The notes beneath the pieces are model-generated. The model was not told the DNA's origin. It made no database searches and was given only the letters and a program-made list of their open reading frames with translations. A stretch of 64,000 nucleotides of DNA from assembly GCA_002633005.1 (NCBI GenBank), contig NMRA01000365.1, positions 195,505-259,504 on the forward strand, given 5' to 3'. Below, in pieces: positions 53,901 through 61,082 of this stretch; position 1 is the stretch's first letter, and every line of letters begins with the position of its first letter. This DNA is from Phoronis australis. Taxonomy: Eukaryota > Phoronida > Phoronidae. A program made the translations under genes and the position numbers.

Positions 53901-56900
53901 CCTCAGCCTCATTAGCAGGCTAAAAACTGGTCATGTGAAAGATTCTCAGATCCCTCTGTTCAGCTCTATTAATGGTCTCTTCACCAGTGTTTATATACCA
54001 GGACACCGTGGCATCTCATTCAACGTCAAGGCGGATGAGCTTGCAGGCATCGCAGAACCGACTGCCGACCTGCTCCTCACACCAGCAGATGTAATCTCCA
54101 GAGTGCGTGAATCGCTTACAGATGCCGAGATTGTACAACAGCAGGAGAGATGGGCAACAAAGCGCCTCATAGAGGGAGGATGGCAATACGGAGATGCAGC
54201 AAAAACTCGTATCAGGGGAAAAGATCGAAGAGTGTGTAACCAGCACGAACTTGGTTGCATCTCCAAATTTACATTGCGTGCGATACTGGAAGGAGGAGGG
54301 CCAGAGACTATCCCGGTGCCTACCCTCTGACGTCACCACAGAAACAGAAACAGAAACAGATTGCTGTCAGCACACCCATCCGTGCCATATATCTTTGTGC
54401 CAAATTTCATTCAGTTGTGCCTAGCAGTTTTTGAGATAAACAACCTGTCTTTTCAAAAACTAGGGCCAACAGGGAGAGTGATGGTAGCCAAATCTGTCTG
54501 AAAATTGACTGGTGCAAGCGGGCATCTCCGCCACCTATCTCTGTGTCAAATGTCATCATGATTTGTTAAGAAGTTTCTAGAAAATCGACGTACATGAAAT
54601 GAGCAGTCAAAAACTAACAGGGGGTGCCACAGCAGTTGAATCTGTTTAAAAATCAACTGGTGTTGGTGCATTCTTGCCATATACCTGTGTATCGAATTTC
54701 ATTGTGATTCGTCACACAGCTTTTGAGATTGTTGATGCACAAGGAATGGCTTGATGAAAACTAAAATGGCCAACATGAGGTACCATGGTAGCCAAATCGA
54801 CTGGAGCTGGCACATCCTTACCAATTACCGGAACACCAAATTTCGTCATGATCCGCCAAGCGGTTCTTGAGATAATTGACGGACAAAAAATGATAACGAT
54901 AGACGGAGAGTGCAATGGACACATGGACTGACAGACGAACGTATGGATGGGATGACGACTATATGCGACCACAAAACTTTTTGTGGTTGCAGAAAACTTC
55001 CATGTGATATCGCAACTCATGTTAGTTACCAGAAACTTGCTTTTCAAAGACACCTGTGAGCAATGCTTTAGGCAGCCACCAGGTGTCTGTATCAAAAAGA
55101 TTTTTTTCAATTACATGAATCTATAAATCTCTAAGTGTTACACGAATGCTTTTAGGCTGCTACGCCAAGTGAATATTGGAACTTGTCAATCTGACTCCTC
55201 ATACGTTTTATTAAAAAACTCATCAGATTTTCTTAGATGGGTGAAAACCAGTTTAGTGTTGCAATAATTTCCATTGTAATTAATGGCTGTAAAACATGTC
55301 TGGAGTCACATTGCCCATGACTTGAGTAATGGAATAGTATATATACTGCACACTATACATGACTTGAGTAATGGCGTAGTATATATACTGCACACTAGAC
55401 ACGACTTGAGTAATGGCGTAATATATACTGCACACTATACACGACTTGAGTAATGGCGTAGTATATATGCTGCACACTATACATGACTTGAGTAATGGCG
55501 TATAAATGACTTGAGTAATGGCGTGGTATATATACTGCACACTATACACCAGCAACATGGGCTTGTCTTGTTGTTTTTGGATATTTTCGGTTATCTGCAA
55601 AGTGCATTTTTGGTGATTTTTGAAGTCTTTCAGAGGATATTGAGGTTGGTGTTTGGCTGAAAATACCTACTTGTTAACATTTGCGAGACAAAAAACACCA
55701 CCCACTTTTAGTGATTTACTTCTTTCAAGAAGGACCAGTCATAATTCCCTTCAAAAGGCAACCATCCATAAATTTTCATTTCAACTGCCGCCCCCCCTCT
55801 CAATACACATTTTGCTGGAACAGCCTTAATGCAAGTGATTGTGTCTAGATACTGGGCTAAATACACAGCGTTATCAATAAGTGCACATCACATCAAGCAT
55901 ATATATTGTACACTCGTAAGCATAGTGATAATAGTGTACAGATCCTCAAGCATATATTTTGTACACTCGTAAGCATGGCGATAACAGTGCACATCACCTC
56001 AAGCATATATTTTGTACACTCGTAAGCATGGTGATAACTGTGTACAGCTCCCAACTGCTGTGCTATCCTTGCCCCAGCACATAATTCTTACGTTTTGTAG
56101 TTGGCCCAGTCATTAGATGTTTTCTGTTTGAAAACCTTCTCAAACTCCTTGACAGTTTCTTCTCTCTTAGGAAATGGTGTACACTGGTACTGACCGTCAT
56201 CTCCGATACGGCCCCAACGAGTGAACAGGAAGTATAAGTCTTTGCCTTTCAGCCAGATTATCTACCAATAGGAACAGCAATTGGTAACAGTAGGTCTGAT
56301 AATGTTAAATATAATTTTCATACGTTACACATTTTATATAATCACATATGAGTGAGCTTGCATGCGTGTGGAAATTATTATAGAAAAATCAGCACAACAA
56401 AATTAAATAAACTTGAGTGATCTTCATCAGAATAGATTGGTCAAAGTTCATGTAAAGCACAAAGAAACATTACCCATGCAAAAATGTCAGTTGCTGAAAC
56501 GTGGTTTTGTAAAGTTTTCAAGGACATCGAAACAAATAGAAAAGTTTGATACGTAATGCAAGCAGAAACAAACTCATCTTTACTCAAAACATTTATTTCT
56601 ATAGTAAATATGGACGTTGATGTTGGCCAATAGTGAATCAAATAAACACAGAAAAATCAGGAACCCCAACTGGGAATCGAACCACAGGTCTCTAGATTCA
56701 GGGCTTGGAATGACCCATGATAAAAAAGAGGAAAAGTTTACGGCCCTAAATACACATTTCAATCTACACCATACCTCAACAGATCGAAACTAAACATTAG
56801 TATCACAAGATGCCCTGTTACTGTGTCGTATTGGCGAAATGCACTCATCTTGAGCAGTACCTGACATCTATTTCAGCAAACAACAATGAAGGCAATTAGA

Positions 56901-59900
56901 TGCAACAAAAGATATTTTTTAAAATTAAAATAATAAAGATAATGATGAAAAATTTGCAATGTGAGTGGTAGGAGCTTATTCTTGATTTGCTGCACGGAGA
57001 CCTATAAAATTATTTTCAATTCTTATAATTATGATACAAAATTACAAAAAAATTGAAAATTGATCCATAGATTAACTAGAAAGCCTGAAATACACACACA
57101 TTTAATTCCAACAAACAATGTAATTCCAACGCAAATGGAAAAAAGTCAAGACAAAAACCTGTGTCTCATACCCCAACTGTTAGCATGGAAAAATGAAAGT
57201 CAAAAATAATGTACTTTAAACAATAGAATGCATCAATCACAATCCTAAGTTGGGCAAACTTTTCAGTTTTAAACAGTAAATACAGGAGTTAATTGTTCAT
57301 ACGCCACGCTGGTGCAGAAGAAACTATGGGACAAGAAATAACTACCAGGACACTGAAAATAGGTTGGTAGAATTTGTAAACAATGGCTTACACCAATCAG
57401 ATCATTCAGAATCTGTCACATGATGACTTCTCTCAAACTGCAAAACTCGAGTCACAAAATAGAACACGAAAAATGTCAAAATAAATTGAATTCCATCAAA
57501 AGAAATTTACACATTTGCAGTAACGAAAATAGCACTTTGTATCTCGTTTCGGCGGCACGTAGAAAATCGCACTCAGGCGGTCAGGCTTAGCACTAGCAGC
57601 CAACGGCAACGGGCGTGCATGCGGGATCAAACAAAAGAATTTCATACATCACTCACATCCCATGATTCCAATCCAATGAATAACTAGTTACGGTTGAATT
57701 TACTTTCAGGAAGCGTTGTTATTTCTAGTGTTTCATTGTTTTCAGTCCATCCTCCGACTCCAACTTAGTCCAAGCTGACTTGGCCACGAACTCGGTAATT
57801 GTTCCTCTCTCAAAGTTTACAGAGCACAAACCTTGGTTTGTGAAGACATTTACCATTTCTTTTATCCACTTTTTCCATGAAATATACAGTCTACTCCATG
57901 CTCCACGCAGAATTGCACTATTTGTCACCGCGATTTTATACCAAATGCAGACGCCATTGATGAACCTCGCTATCCCAAGCACAGGCACTTGAATTTATCT
58001 GTTCCTCGATTGCCACTGACGTCACTCACTACTAAGAAAACATGTTTCTTATAGCCTATATGGTTACGAGTCATCGGCAAATTTGAGCACTTGTAATCCG
58101 CAATTACAATTTCCGTTCCTCCAAAACATAAAGAGCAGTTTCCGCTATTCGAGTCATCAGCAACGCCGCGGTAAGAAACCAATTTACCGCGACAATTTAA
58201 TGGCAAATCTGATTTTTTCCGCGGAAATATAACATTGTTATCAGCAGTGCTCTTTCAATGACTTTGCAATAATAGACCAGGCAGTAACAACAAAGGAGCT
58301 TAAAATTCGTGAGGCTTTACATATCAGTTGGTGCAAGCCCAATCTCAATAGGCAACTGACACACCACAGACTGTCATTGTTGGTGTAGTTCATTGTCACT
58401 CCCTGTAACTGACTGTATCTGTGCTTCATTACTTGTTGCTGGGCCTAGCTAGGTGGCCACTGTATTATGACTTCTGAGGATGGTGTTTAATAAATGACAC
58501 CGAAACATGTCAAGTTTTAAATCCGTTGTTGTTTTCGTGGAAATATAACAAAAGTACGAGGATCGAATAAAAGAAAAAAGCGGAAATCCGTGTTTCCGCG
58601 GACAATTCCAAGCCTTGTAGATTTGTTTGTAGCAAATGAATGCTCATTACTGCAATTCCTGTGTGGATGGTCAAAGACGGATGAAGCACAGAATAGACTT
58701 ATTAATAAAAACATACGTCTCTGACTCAGTCTGTGGTCTGTTAAAGCAGGACCAAGTTGACCTTTGGCACCTGTCTCTTACCACATGAAACTTTCAGAGT
58801 TGGGCAATGTGATCATTTCAAAGCCACATCAAGAGGTGTAATAAAAATATCTACAAGTTTAGTGCAACCCAAGTGCTGCCTATCCCACAATTCATTGTGC
58901 AGGGTCAGGTGCTGTTAGACCTCATAAAATTAGGGAAGATAACTGTACATCCAACCTGCATCTTGTAGAAGTTATAGGTGCCGTAGAAACCATGTTTCAC
59001 ATCCACCTTGGTCAAGAGAACATCATAAGCTACGGTCTGCATTGTGTCCCAGACGATCTCTCTGGAAACAGACGGAAAACATCACACTTCACTGACACAT
59101 TTCACTTAGAATCTCCAGTTTTAAAAATCGGTTATACAGATCCAATTTTTCTGCCATTGCAGTTAGTGAATGCAAGTACCTCTAACAAAGATCTTGGCTC
59201 ATTTCTTAATATGAAATAAAACTTGTGTTTTAACCATCATATTCACCAAACTCAGATTCAGCAAATTAAAACTAAGCTGTTTTGGCCCTACCCAGCATTT
59301 TTAGCTATATTCTCAGCCAAAGAATCAACGCTTGGTGTGTATTCAATGATGTCTGCTTCATCTTTTCTGATCTCTTTCAACAGAGAGTTAGCATCTGCCT
59401 GATAGTCTGGTTTAGGGCCAAGGTTGGTGATGCCATCAGAGACCTCTGGTGTCTGTAATGTGGGCGGGTCCTAAAATATTGATCAGCTTTGAAATCATAT
59501 GGACAAATTAGTCATGGAATGAAATTCTAATTATTTGGACTGCATTCTGCCTCAAAACCGAATTATCAGTCTATTTTTAACAAGATTATAAAAATGCCCA
59601 AGCACATAGACATACTCTGAAATCATATGCCTAAACTGAATTAAACAGTTGTGCAGAAGTCTAATTAGGAGTCAAACAGGTGTGCAGAAGTCTAATTAGG
59701 AGTCAAACAGGTGTACAGAAGTCTAATTAGGAGTCAGACCTTGCTGCAAACAATAAGAAAACTAAAGCAGAATAACAAACATTTGGTAAAAAAATTAGCA
59801 TGGAGCATCTTCCAAACATGACTCTCAAGACCAGATAACATCCTTGGATTAGAAACACAAGTTAGAAACTGGAGCAAAATGCTGTCAACTAGTGAATAAT

Positions 59901-60569
59901 TTCTATCTGTATTTCATGACCAATTTAGCACACAATATATTGAACAGGTGGATTTTAATATCAAATTTCTCAGCAAAAACAAACATTAAAAAAGTTTTTA
60001 AAATATGTGGCACAGCTGTTATAAAAACAACACCTGGTAAAAATTTGCTTCCTTGTAGCAAATTAGCATAAAAAGCATAAAACGCATAACAAGAGCAACG
60101 CGGAGCGTTACAATGCGCCCACGAATGCACCGTAAACCATGTACTTATAGGGTTGCTTATTTGTAACATAAAAATGGCCACAAGATATTACAAAATACAT
60201 CGCATCCATCCGTTTCGTAAAATAACTGAAAAATTAGAATTGAAGTGTTGTCAAATGCCATGGTAAAATAGCAGCAAATATTTCGCACCCAGGTGTCTGT
60301 CTCTCGTCCTAGACACTTTTGTAGACCTCGTGACAGTTTTGGTACCCCTCTGATAAGAGCGTAGTCCAAGGCATTGAGTCCTGCTCCATCTGTGTCCATC
60401 AATGGCATACCAGAGTCGACAAGCACCTTGAGTATCTCCAGGTTATCATAGCTACCATAATGCAGTGGGGAGACCAGATGATGCAGTGCTGTGTGGCCAT
60501 CTTTGTCCTTGGTCATCAGCTGGACATTGCTGGTCTTGGTGAAACTGTCGTAGTTCATGTCAATGTCAC
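32846..60569 (-). CDS. pme-5-like: PARP with ankyrin, WGR, regulatory and catalytic domains (gene level; 5' end outside window), 13 exons
   Basis: This enzyme should transfer ADP-ribose from NAD+ to protein side chains and extend poly(ADP-ribose) chains, probably in the nucleus or at DNA damage. Joined exons (60569-60289, 59470-59292, 59061-58956, 56261-56092, 51586-51442, 49020-48899, 48037-47965, 41897-41720, 41389-41282, 36207-36014, 35386-35294, 33887-33758, 32973-32846) give 634 residues in one frame. The order is ankyrin repeats (residues ~20-90), a linker, WGR domain (~155-255, core RWGRIGDDGQYQ), PARP regulatory helices (~290-450) and catalytic domain (~455-634). The H-Y-E triad is complete: WHGS, GIYFAD, YNEYIIY. 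Vertebrate tankyrases have ankyrins but SAM instead of WGR and lack the Glu; PARP1/2 have WGR but no ankyrins. The combination is that of C. elegans PME-5. The start lies right of the window. Enzyme class is very sure; the small exon at 47965-48037 is less so. Confidence 0.93.
33758..33887 (-). CDS. pme-5-like: PARP exon 12: catalytic domain, donor-site strands
   Basis: Phase 0 in, one base over, 43 codons; acceptor CCTCCAG before 33887, donor GTAAGT at 33757. It encodes GLGQVNAMTYPDEN, KFDSVMGIGR and PNPVYNVTLPTG, matching PARP1 'LG....L...' and 'SVKGLG...P.P'. Confidence 0.95.
34174..34397. repeat. Two local duplications in a PARP intron
   Basis: AAGTCCTACCTTCA with GGCAGGGATATG is doubled at 34166-34230; CCTCCACACCATACACC with CAGTCACCCAACAAC is doubled at 34322-34397. 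Confidence 0.85.
34510..34815 (+). pseudogene. LINE 3' remnant
   Basis: In one frame RHFQSNAETVCRKSRLDDVT and AEHIIYECPRTHFPQLL give the end of a LINE ORF2, where 'C..C...V.EH.I..CP' follows the RNase H domain. Upstream a TGA interrupts it. It is antisense to the PARP gene, in the intron between exons 11 and 12. N at 34506. Confidence 0.6.
34816..36013. other. PARP introns around exon 11, nothing further
   Basis: Apart from exon 11 (35294-35386) nothing recognised. Confidence 0.55.
35294..35386 (-). CDS. pme-5-like: PARP exon 11: catalytic domain, triad Tyr
   Basis: Thirty-one codons, phase 0 to 0; acceptor TTTCCAG before 35386, donor GTAAAG at 35293. It encodes GIYFADTFCKSKNYC (the triad Tyr and the PARP 'YFAD..SKS..YC' signature) and MYMLLCE. 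Confidence 0.96.
36014..36207 (-). CDS. pme-5-like: PARP exon 10: catalytic domain, triad His
   Basis: Two bases plus 64 codons; acceptor ATCTGCAG before 36207, donor GTAGAA at 36013. It encodes VKVEGIFGLSRPGQ, then NHVLLWHGSSPENLISIL (the His of the H-Y-E triad and the NAD-binding HG motif), then GLLIAPPEV and TGHMFGK. The 'THA..H' segment that usually precedes this block is not present between this exon and the previous one. Confidence 0.96.
36208..37950. repeat. PARP intron with one 36-bp triplication
   Basis: ACTTTTCATAACAATTACAT and the following CCATGGTACTGATAAT occur three times at 37152-37262. No other content recognised. Confidence 0.75.
37951..38274. mobile_element. 324-bp MITE with CAGGG ends (MITE B, copy 2)
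   Basis: Starts CAGGGCCCTCAATC and ends ACGAGGCCCCTG, and is alignable with 23862-24143, including GGGCTGAAT near the start and CACAGGCACCT near the end. No clean target duplication. Confidence 0.75.
38275..40096. other. PARP intron without recognised content
   Basis: Only short ORFs; nothing recognised. Confidence 0.55.
40097..40365. mobile_element. 269-bp hAT-like MITE
   Basis: Perfect 13-bp inverted ends CAGGGCTTGGAAT / ATTTCCAAGCCCTG (one base differs inside). The flanks TGGAGT and TGGAAT may be a diverged duplication. CAGGG-type ends fit hAT elements. A solo end of the same type is at 56697-56750. Confidence 0.65.
40373..40800. repeat. ~31-bp minisatellite in a PARP intron
   Basis: About 14 units of GCAATGCGACTATTAATGGA followed by GTGCTGTTTAG. 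Confidence 0.93.
41282..41389 (-). CDS. pme-5-like: PARP exon 9: end of regulatory domain
   Basis: Two bases, 35 codons and one base over; acceptor GATTGCAG before 41389, donor GTAAGT at 41281. It encodes NPLDYVYRCMDCQIKLLD and TQYILKYIHST, equivalent to 'DP.D..Y..L...I..+D' and 'I.KY...T' of PARP1. Confidence 0.88.
41720..41897 (-). CDS. pme-5-like: PARP exon 8: regulatory domain
   Basis: Phase 0 in, one base over, 59 codons; acceptor TGAATGCAG before 41897, donor GTCAGT at 41719. It encodes ELSNEYYHLIPQHGF, matching PARP1 'DLSNRFYTLIPHDFG', and NSLLDYEMASQMM, matching the PARP1 'LD.LL.IE.A' helix. Confidence 0.93.
41898..44054. other. PARP intron; possible protein-like relics
   Basis: Around 43385-43690 on the + strand two frames look protein-like (DSIEIKGKGKTTVDQISVDV, then MGADHMELATSEKIFHLPNG) but they are not in one frame. 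I cannot identify them. Otherwise nothing. Confidence 0.35.
42105..42270. repeat. ~66-bp minisatellite, 2.5 units
   Basis: Units contain TAATGATTCAACAGCC and TCAATAGTCTACAT. Confidence 0.85.
44055..44680. repeat. ~270-bp degenerate tandem repeat, three units
   Basis: The block with ATCTAAATG, GCCAGTGA, TTGGCTCAAA and GACACTCC recurs near 44080, 44325 and 44580, followed by CAAAATACAGGT and CATGTAACTC. Confidence 0.75.
45675..45732. repeat. 28-bp tandem duplication
   Basis: CTTGTAATGAACCACTG plus GGCAGTTAGT occurs twice. Confidence 0.88.
46954..47370 (-). other. Open frame of 138 codons in a PARP intron, unknown
   Basis: The longest unexplained open frame in the PARP introns, in gene orientation. 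It contains MDGKGRANLRIDSTIVMPPN and GKPCNRPRKWLICNAE. Its phase does not fit the neighbouring exons and no domain is recognised. It could be an old transposon or pseudogene piece, or chance. Confidence 0.2.
47651..47750. repeat. Exact two-copy 50-bp duplication
   Basis: 47651-47700 and 47701-47750 are identical, unit beginning GTATCTTTTTGCACATGTTG. Confidence 0.97.
47965..48037 (-). CDS. pme-5-like: PARP exon 7: short acidic insert in the regulatory domain
   Basis: Seventy-three nt: one base plus 24 codons, then phase 0. Acceptor TATTTACAG before 48037, donor GTACTT at 47964. It encodes QHVEDIEDSDEPMNDSEKTK and ends in CEL. I propose it because the flanking exons need exactly a phase-2-in, phase-0-out exon here and this one fits; the reading also bridges LQTI-R to IAELSNEYY, the position of a variable loop in PARP1. 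There is no sequence motif to prove it. Confidence 0.55.
48142..48205. repeat. 17-bp minisatellite, four units
   Basis: AGCCATCCACTAAATT repeated with small changes. Confidence 0.9.
48899..49020 (-). CDS. pme-5-like: PARP exon 6: regulatory domain helices
   Basis: Phase 0 in, two bases over, 40 codons; acceptor AATTGCAG before 49020, donor GTAATT at 48898. It encodes LPFGDIRRDDLIRAFKVLQ, aligned with the PARP1 'MPLGKLS...I..A...L' motif. A family A repeat ends only about 27 bp upstream of its acceptor. Confidence 0.88.
49048..50355 (-). repeat. Family A modular repeat, copy A4 (complete)
   Basis: About 1.3 kb, sense to the PARP gene. One end is the GAGCAACGCGGAGCGTTGAA type terminus, 27 bp from exon 6; the other is the hairpin ATGCACCTACATA / TATGTGAGCGCAT at 50321-50353. 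CTCF consensus matches in one orientation lie at 49272-49285 and 49560-49573 (perfect), and 49707, 49863, 50023 and 50165 (one mismatch each). Confidence 0.9.
50798..51180. repeat. 25-bp minisatellite in a PARP intron
   Basis: About 15 units of GATCTGCTCCATATCAACCA plus CAGGT. Confidence 0.95.
51442..51586 (-). CDS. pme-5-like: PARP exon 5: WGR end and start of regulatory domain
   Basis: One base plus 48 codons; acceptor TTTCAG before 51586, donor GTGAGT at 51441. It encodes FEHQPGKYRLVH, matching 'F...PGKY.L...' at the end of WGR in PARPs, and SQLPDALQGFMKDL, the first helix of the regulatory domain. Confidence 0.92.
52149..52600. repeat. 32-bp minisatellite with 96-bp higher-order pattern
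   Basis: Fourteen units of TTAAACATACCAAGCCTTGT plus CCTCTCCRTCCC. The R base runs G,A,A,G,A,A,G,A,A,G,A,A,A,G. Confidence 0.96.
52601..53145. other. PARP intron without recognised content
   Basis: AT-rich, nothing recognised up to the LINE remnant. Confidence 0.55.
53146..54330 (+). pseudogene. LINE ORF2 remnant: post-RT region and RNase H
   Basis: One frame of about 390 codons with two internal TGA stops (53239-53241, 53713-53715). It runs from KSLVQLMNATVGARTEYGL and MTKLQRIQNQAMRIVTSAAR (the region after a non-LTR reverse transcriptase) into an RNase H domain: TDGS, KAECEAYEDAL, LLTNSLSLI and GHRGISFNVKADELA. The third catalytic Asp is Asn (TNS for TDS), so it would be inactive even without the stops. 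It fits RNase H-bearing non-LTR clades such as I or Jockey-related elements. It lies in a PARP intron, antisense. Confidence 0.85.
54345..55000 (+). repeat. Modular non-coding repeat following the LINE
   Basis: Four modules of about 140-160 bp, each with a CCAAATTTCATnnTGAT type stretch, then TTTTGAGAT, then a TGGTAGCCAAATC type stretch. It ends in ACCACAAAACTTTTTGTGGT, a perfect hairpin at 54970-54989. It may be the 3' part of the LINE or a separate element. Confidence 0.65.
55309..55552. repeat. ~42-bp minisatellite in a PARP intron
   Basis: Six units of CATGACTTGAGTAATGGCGT followed by AGTATATATACTGCACACTA. Confidence 0.93.
55680..55832. mobile_element. Right end of a Harbinger-like MITE
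   Basis: The last ~90 bp, with ACCATCCATAAATTTTCATTT and TTTTGCTGGAACAGCC, match the right end of the element at 62628-63196. Left end not found. Confidence 0.6.
55885..56042. repeat. ~53-bp minisatellite, three units
   Basis: Units of CTCAAGCATATATTTTGTAC followed by ACTCGTAAGCATGGTGATAA. Confidence 0.92.
56092..56261 (-). CDS. pme-5-like: PARP exon 4: WGR core
   Basis: Phase 0 in, two bases over, 56 codons; acceptor TTGGTAG before 56261, donor GTAAGA at 56091. It carries FTRWGRIGDDGQYQCTPF, the name-giving Trp-Gly-Arg, then EETVKEFEKVFKQKTSNDW, the WGR helix that reads DNA 5' ends in PARP1-3. Confidence 0.95.
56262..58190. other. PARP intron, mostly unrecognised
   Basis: Holds a solo hAT-like end (56697-56750, CAGGGCTTGGAATGACC). 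A 115-bp stretch at 57983-58110 recurs in diverged form at 62792-62905; on the - strand it reads GYKKHVFLVVSDVSGNRGTD, possibly a transposase relic. The 87-codon ORF at 57725-57988 (-) is unidentified. Confidence 0.5.
58206..58549. repeat. Direct repeats flanking the Penelope-like fragment
   Basis: TTTCCGCGGAAATATAAC at 58215-58232 and TTTTCGTGGAAATATAAC near 58532-58549 bracket the fragment, as expected of a target-site duplication. Outside them is another repeat ending in ATTCCAAGCCTTG (58604-58617), like a hAT-type tip. Confidence 0.6.
58248..58388 (+). pseudogene. Penelope-like element, 3' coding end
   Basis: Forty-six codons and TAG: AVTTKELKIREALHISWCKP and NLNRQLTHHRLSLLV. The 'L.IREAL.I...KP.LN.Q' pattern is typical of the C-terminal end of Penelope-like elements, after the GIY-YIG endonuclease. 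Its 3' tail (GAGGATGGTGTTTAATAAATG and ACCGAAACATGTC) follows to about 58515. 5'-truncated. Confidence 0.7.
58956..59061 (-). CDS. pme-5-like: PARP exon 3: start of WGR domain
   Basis: One base plus 35 codons ending in phase 0; acceptor TTTCCAG before 59061, donor GTTGGA at 58955. It encodes AYDVLLTKVDVKHGFYGTYN and FYKMQ, the first strands of a WGR domain ('Y...L...N.FYK.Q'). Confidence 0.92.
59292..59470 (-). CDS. pme-5-like: PARP exon 2: ankyrin-WGR linker
   Basis: Phase 0 in, two bases over, 59 codons; acceptor ATTTTAG before 59470, donor GTAGGG at 59291. It encodes a mixed-charge segment with SLLKEIRKDEADIIEY and SLAENIAKNA; no domain recognised. Position and phase place it between ankyrins and WGR. 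Confidence 0.83.
59643..59738. repeat. 31-bp minisatellite, three units
   Basis: Units of GCAGAAGTCTAATTAGGAGT followed by CAAACAGGTGT. Confidence 0.94.
60089..60195 (-). repeat. Family A terminal fragment, copy A5
   Basis: Only the AGAGCAACGCGGAGCGTTA end and the first module, about 110 bp, just downstream of PARP exon 1 of the window. Confidence 0.85.
60289..60569 (-). CDS. pme-5-like: PARP exon 1 of window: ankyrin repeats
   Basis: Two bases complete a codon, then 93 codons ending in phase 0; acceptor is the complement of 60570-60571, donor GTGCGA at 60288. It encodes KDKDGHTALHHLVSPL, NLEILKVLVDSGMPL and GLNALDYALIRG, two ankyrin repeats with the usual G-TALHH and LL-SG spacing. Upstream ankyrin exons must lie beyond 60570, probably beyond the window. 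Confidence 0.93.
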
Positions 60570-61082
60570 CTGGGTATAGAAGGAGCTGGGATGAAGTAAA
60601 GTAGAGTTTCTTAAAACACAATATGATGGCAGAACAGTAACATTTCATTATATCACAAATTTCAACAAGAGTAAATAAGAAAGCTGTATTACTTGATTAT
60701 ATAAAAACTTTATAAAGTATGGGTGTCATCAAAAGAAACACAGTGAAAATTTGAACATTCTTCACAATGAGCATTTAATTGAAAAATGAACACATGAAAA
60801 TTTTGGCCATTATGCTTTGTTTGAATTCAAGGAAACTATACTGTACTGAGAGACAATGCACTCCACCTAGGGTTGGTGCTAGATGTATTACGTAGTGTTT
60901 AATCACAATGCAAATTAGATTGGATCACACCACCACATTGGTTATTGAGTGAAGTAGAAGGACAACAGCACACTAAGAGGACACATATGACATGTGTATG
61001 ATGTTAGTATACAGTTCACACGTATTGGCATTCTCACAAGTTATCTAGTACATTTCTTCCAGACTCCACTATGAGAGTGCGA
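60570..61082. other. PARP intron without recognised content
   Basis: No further ankyrin exon found. Confidence 0.6.

Noticed and set aside
53991-54339. Two - strand ORFs of 91 and 107 codons
   Set aside because: Antisense shadows of the LINE RNase H remnant.
55280-55600. 106-codon - strand ORF
   Set aside because: Translation of the 42-bp minisatellite.
56670-56700. tRNA gene or tRNA-derived SINE on the - strand (GGTTCGATTCCC box)
   Set aside because: The B-box-like string has no matching T stem, no A box upstream and no acceptor stem.
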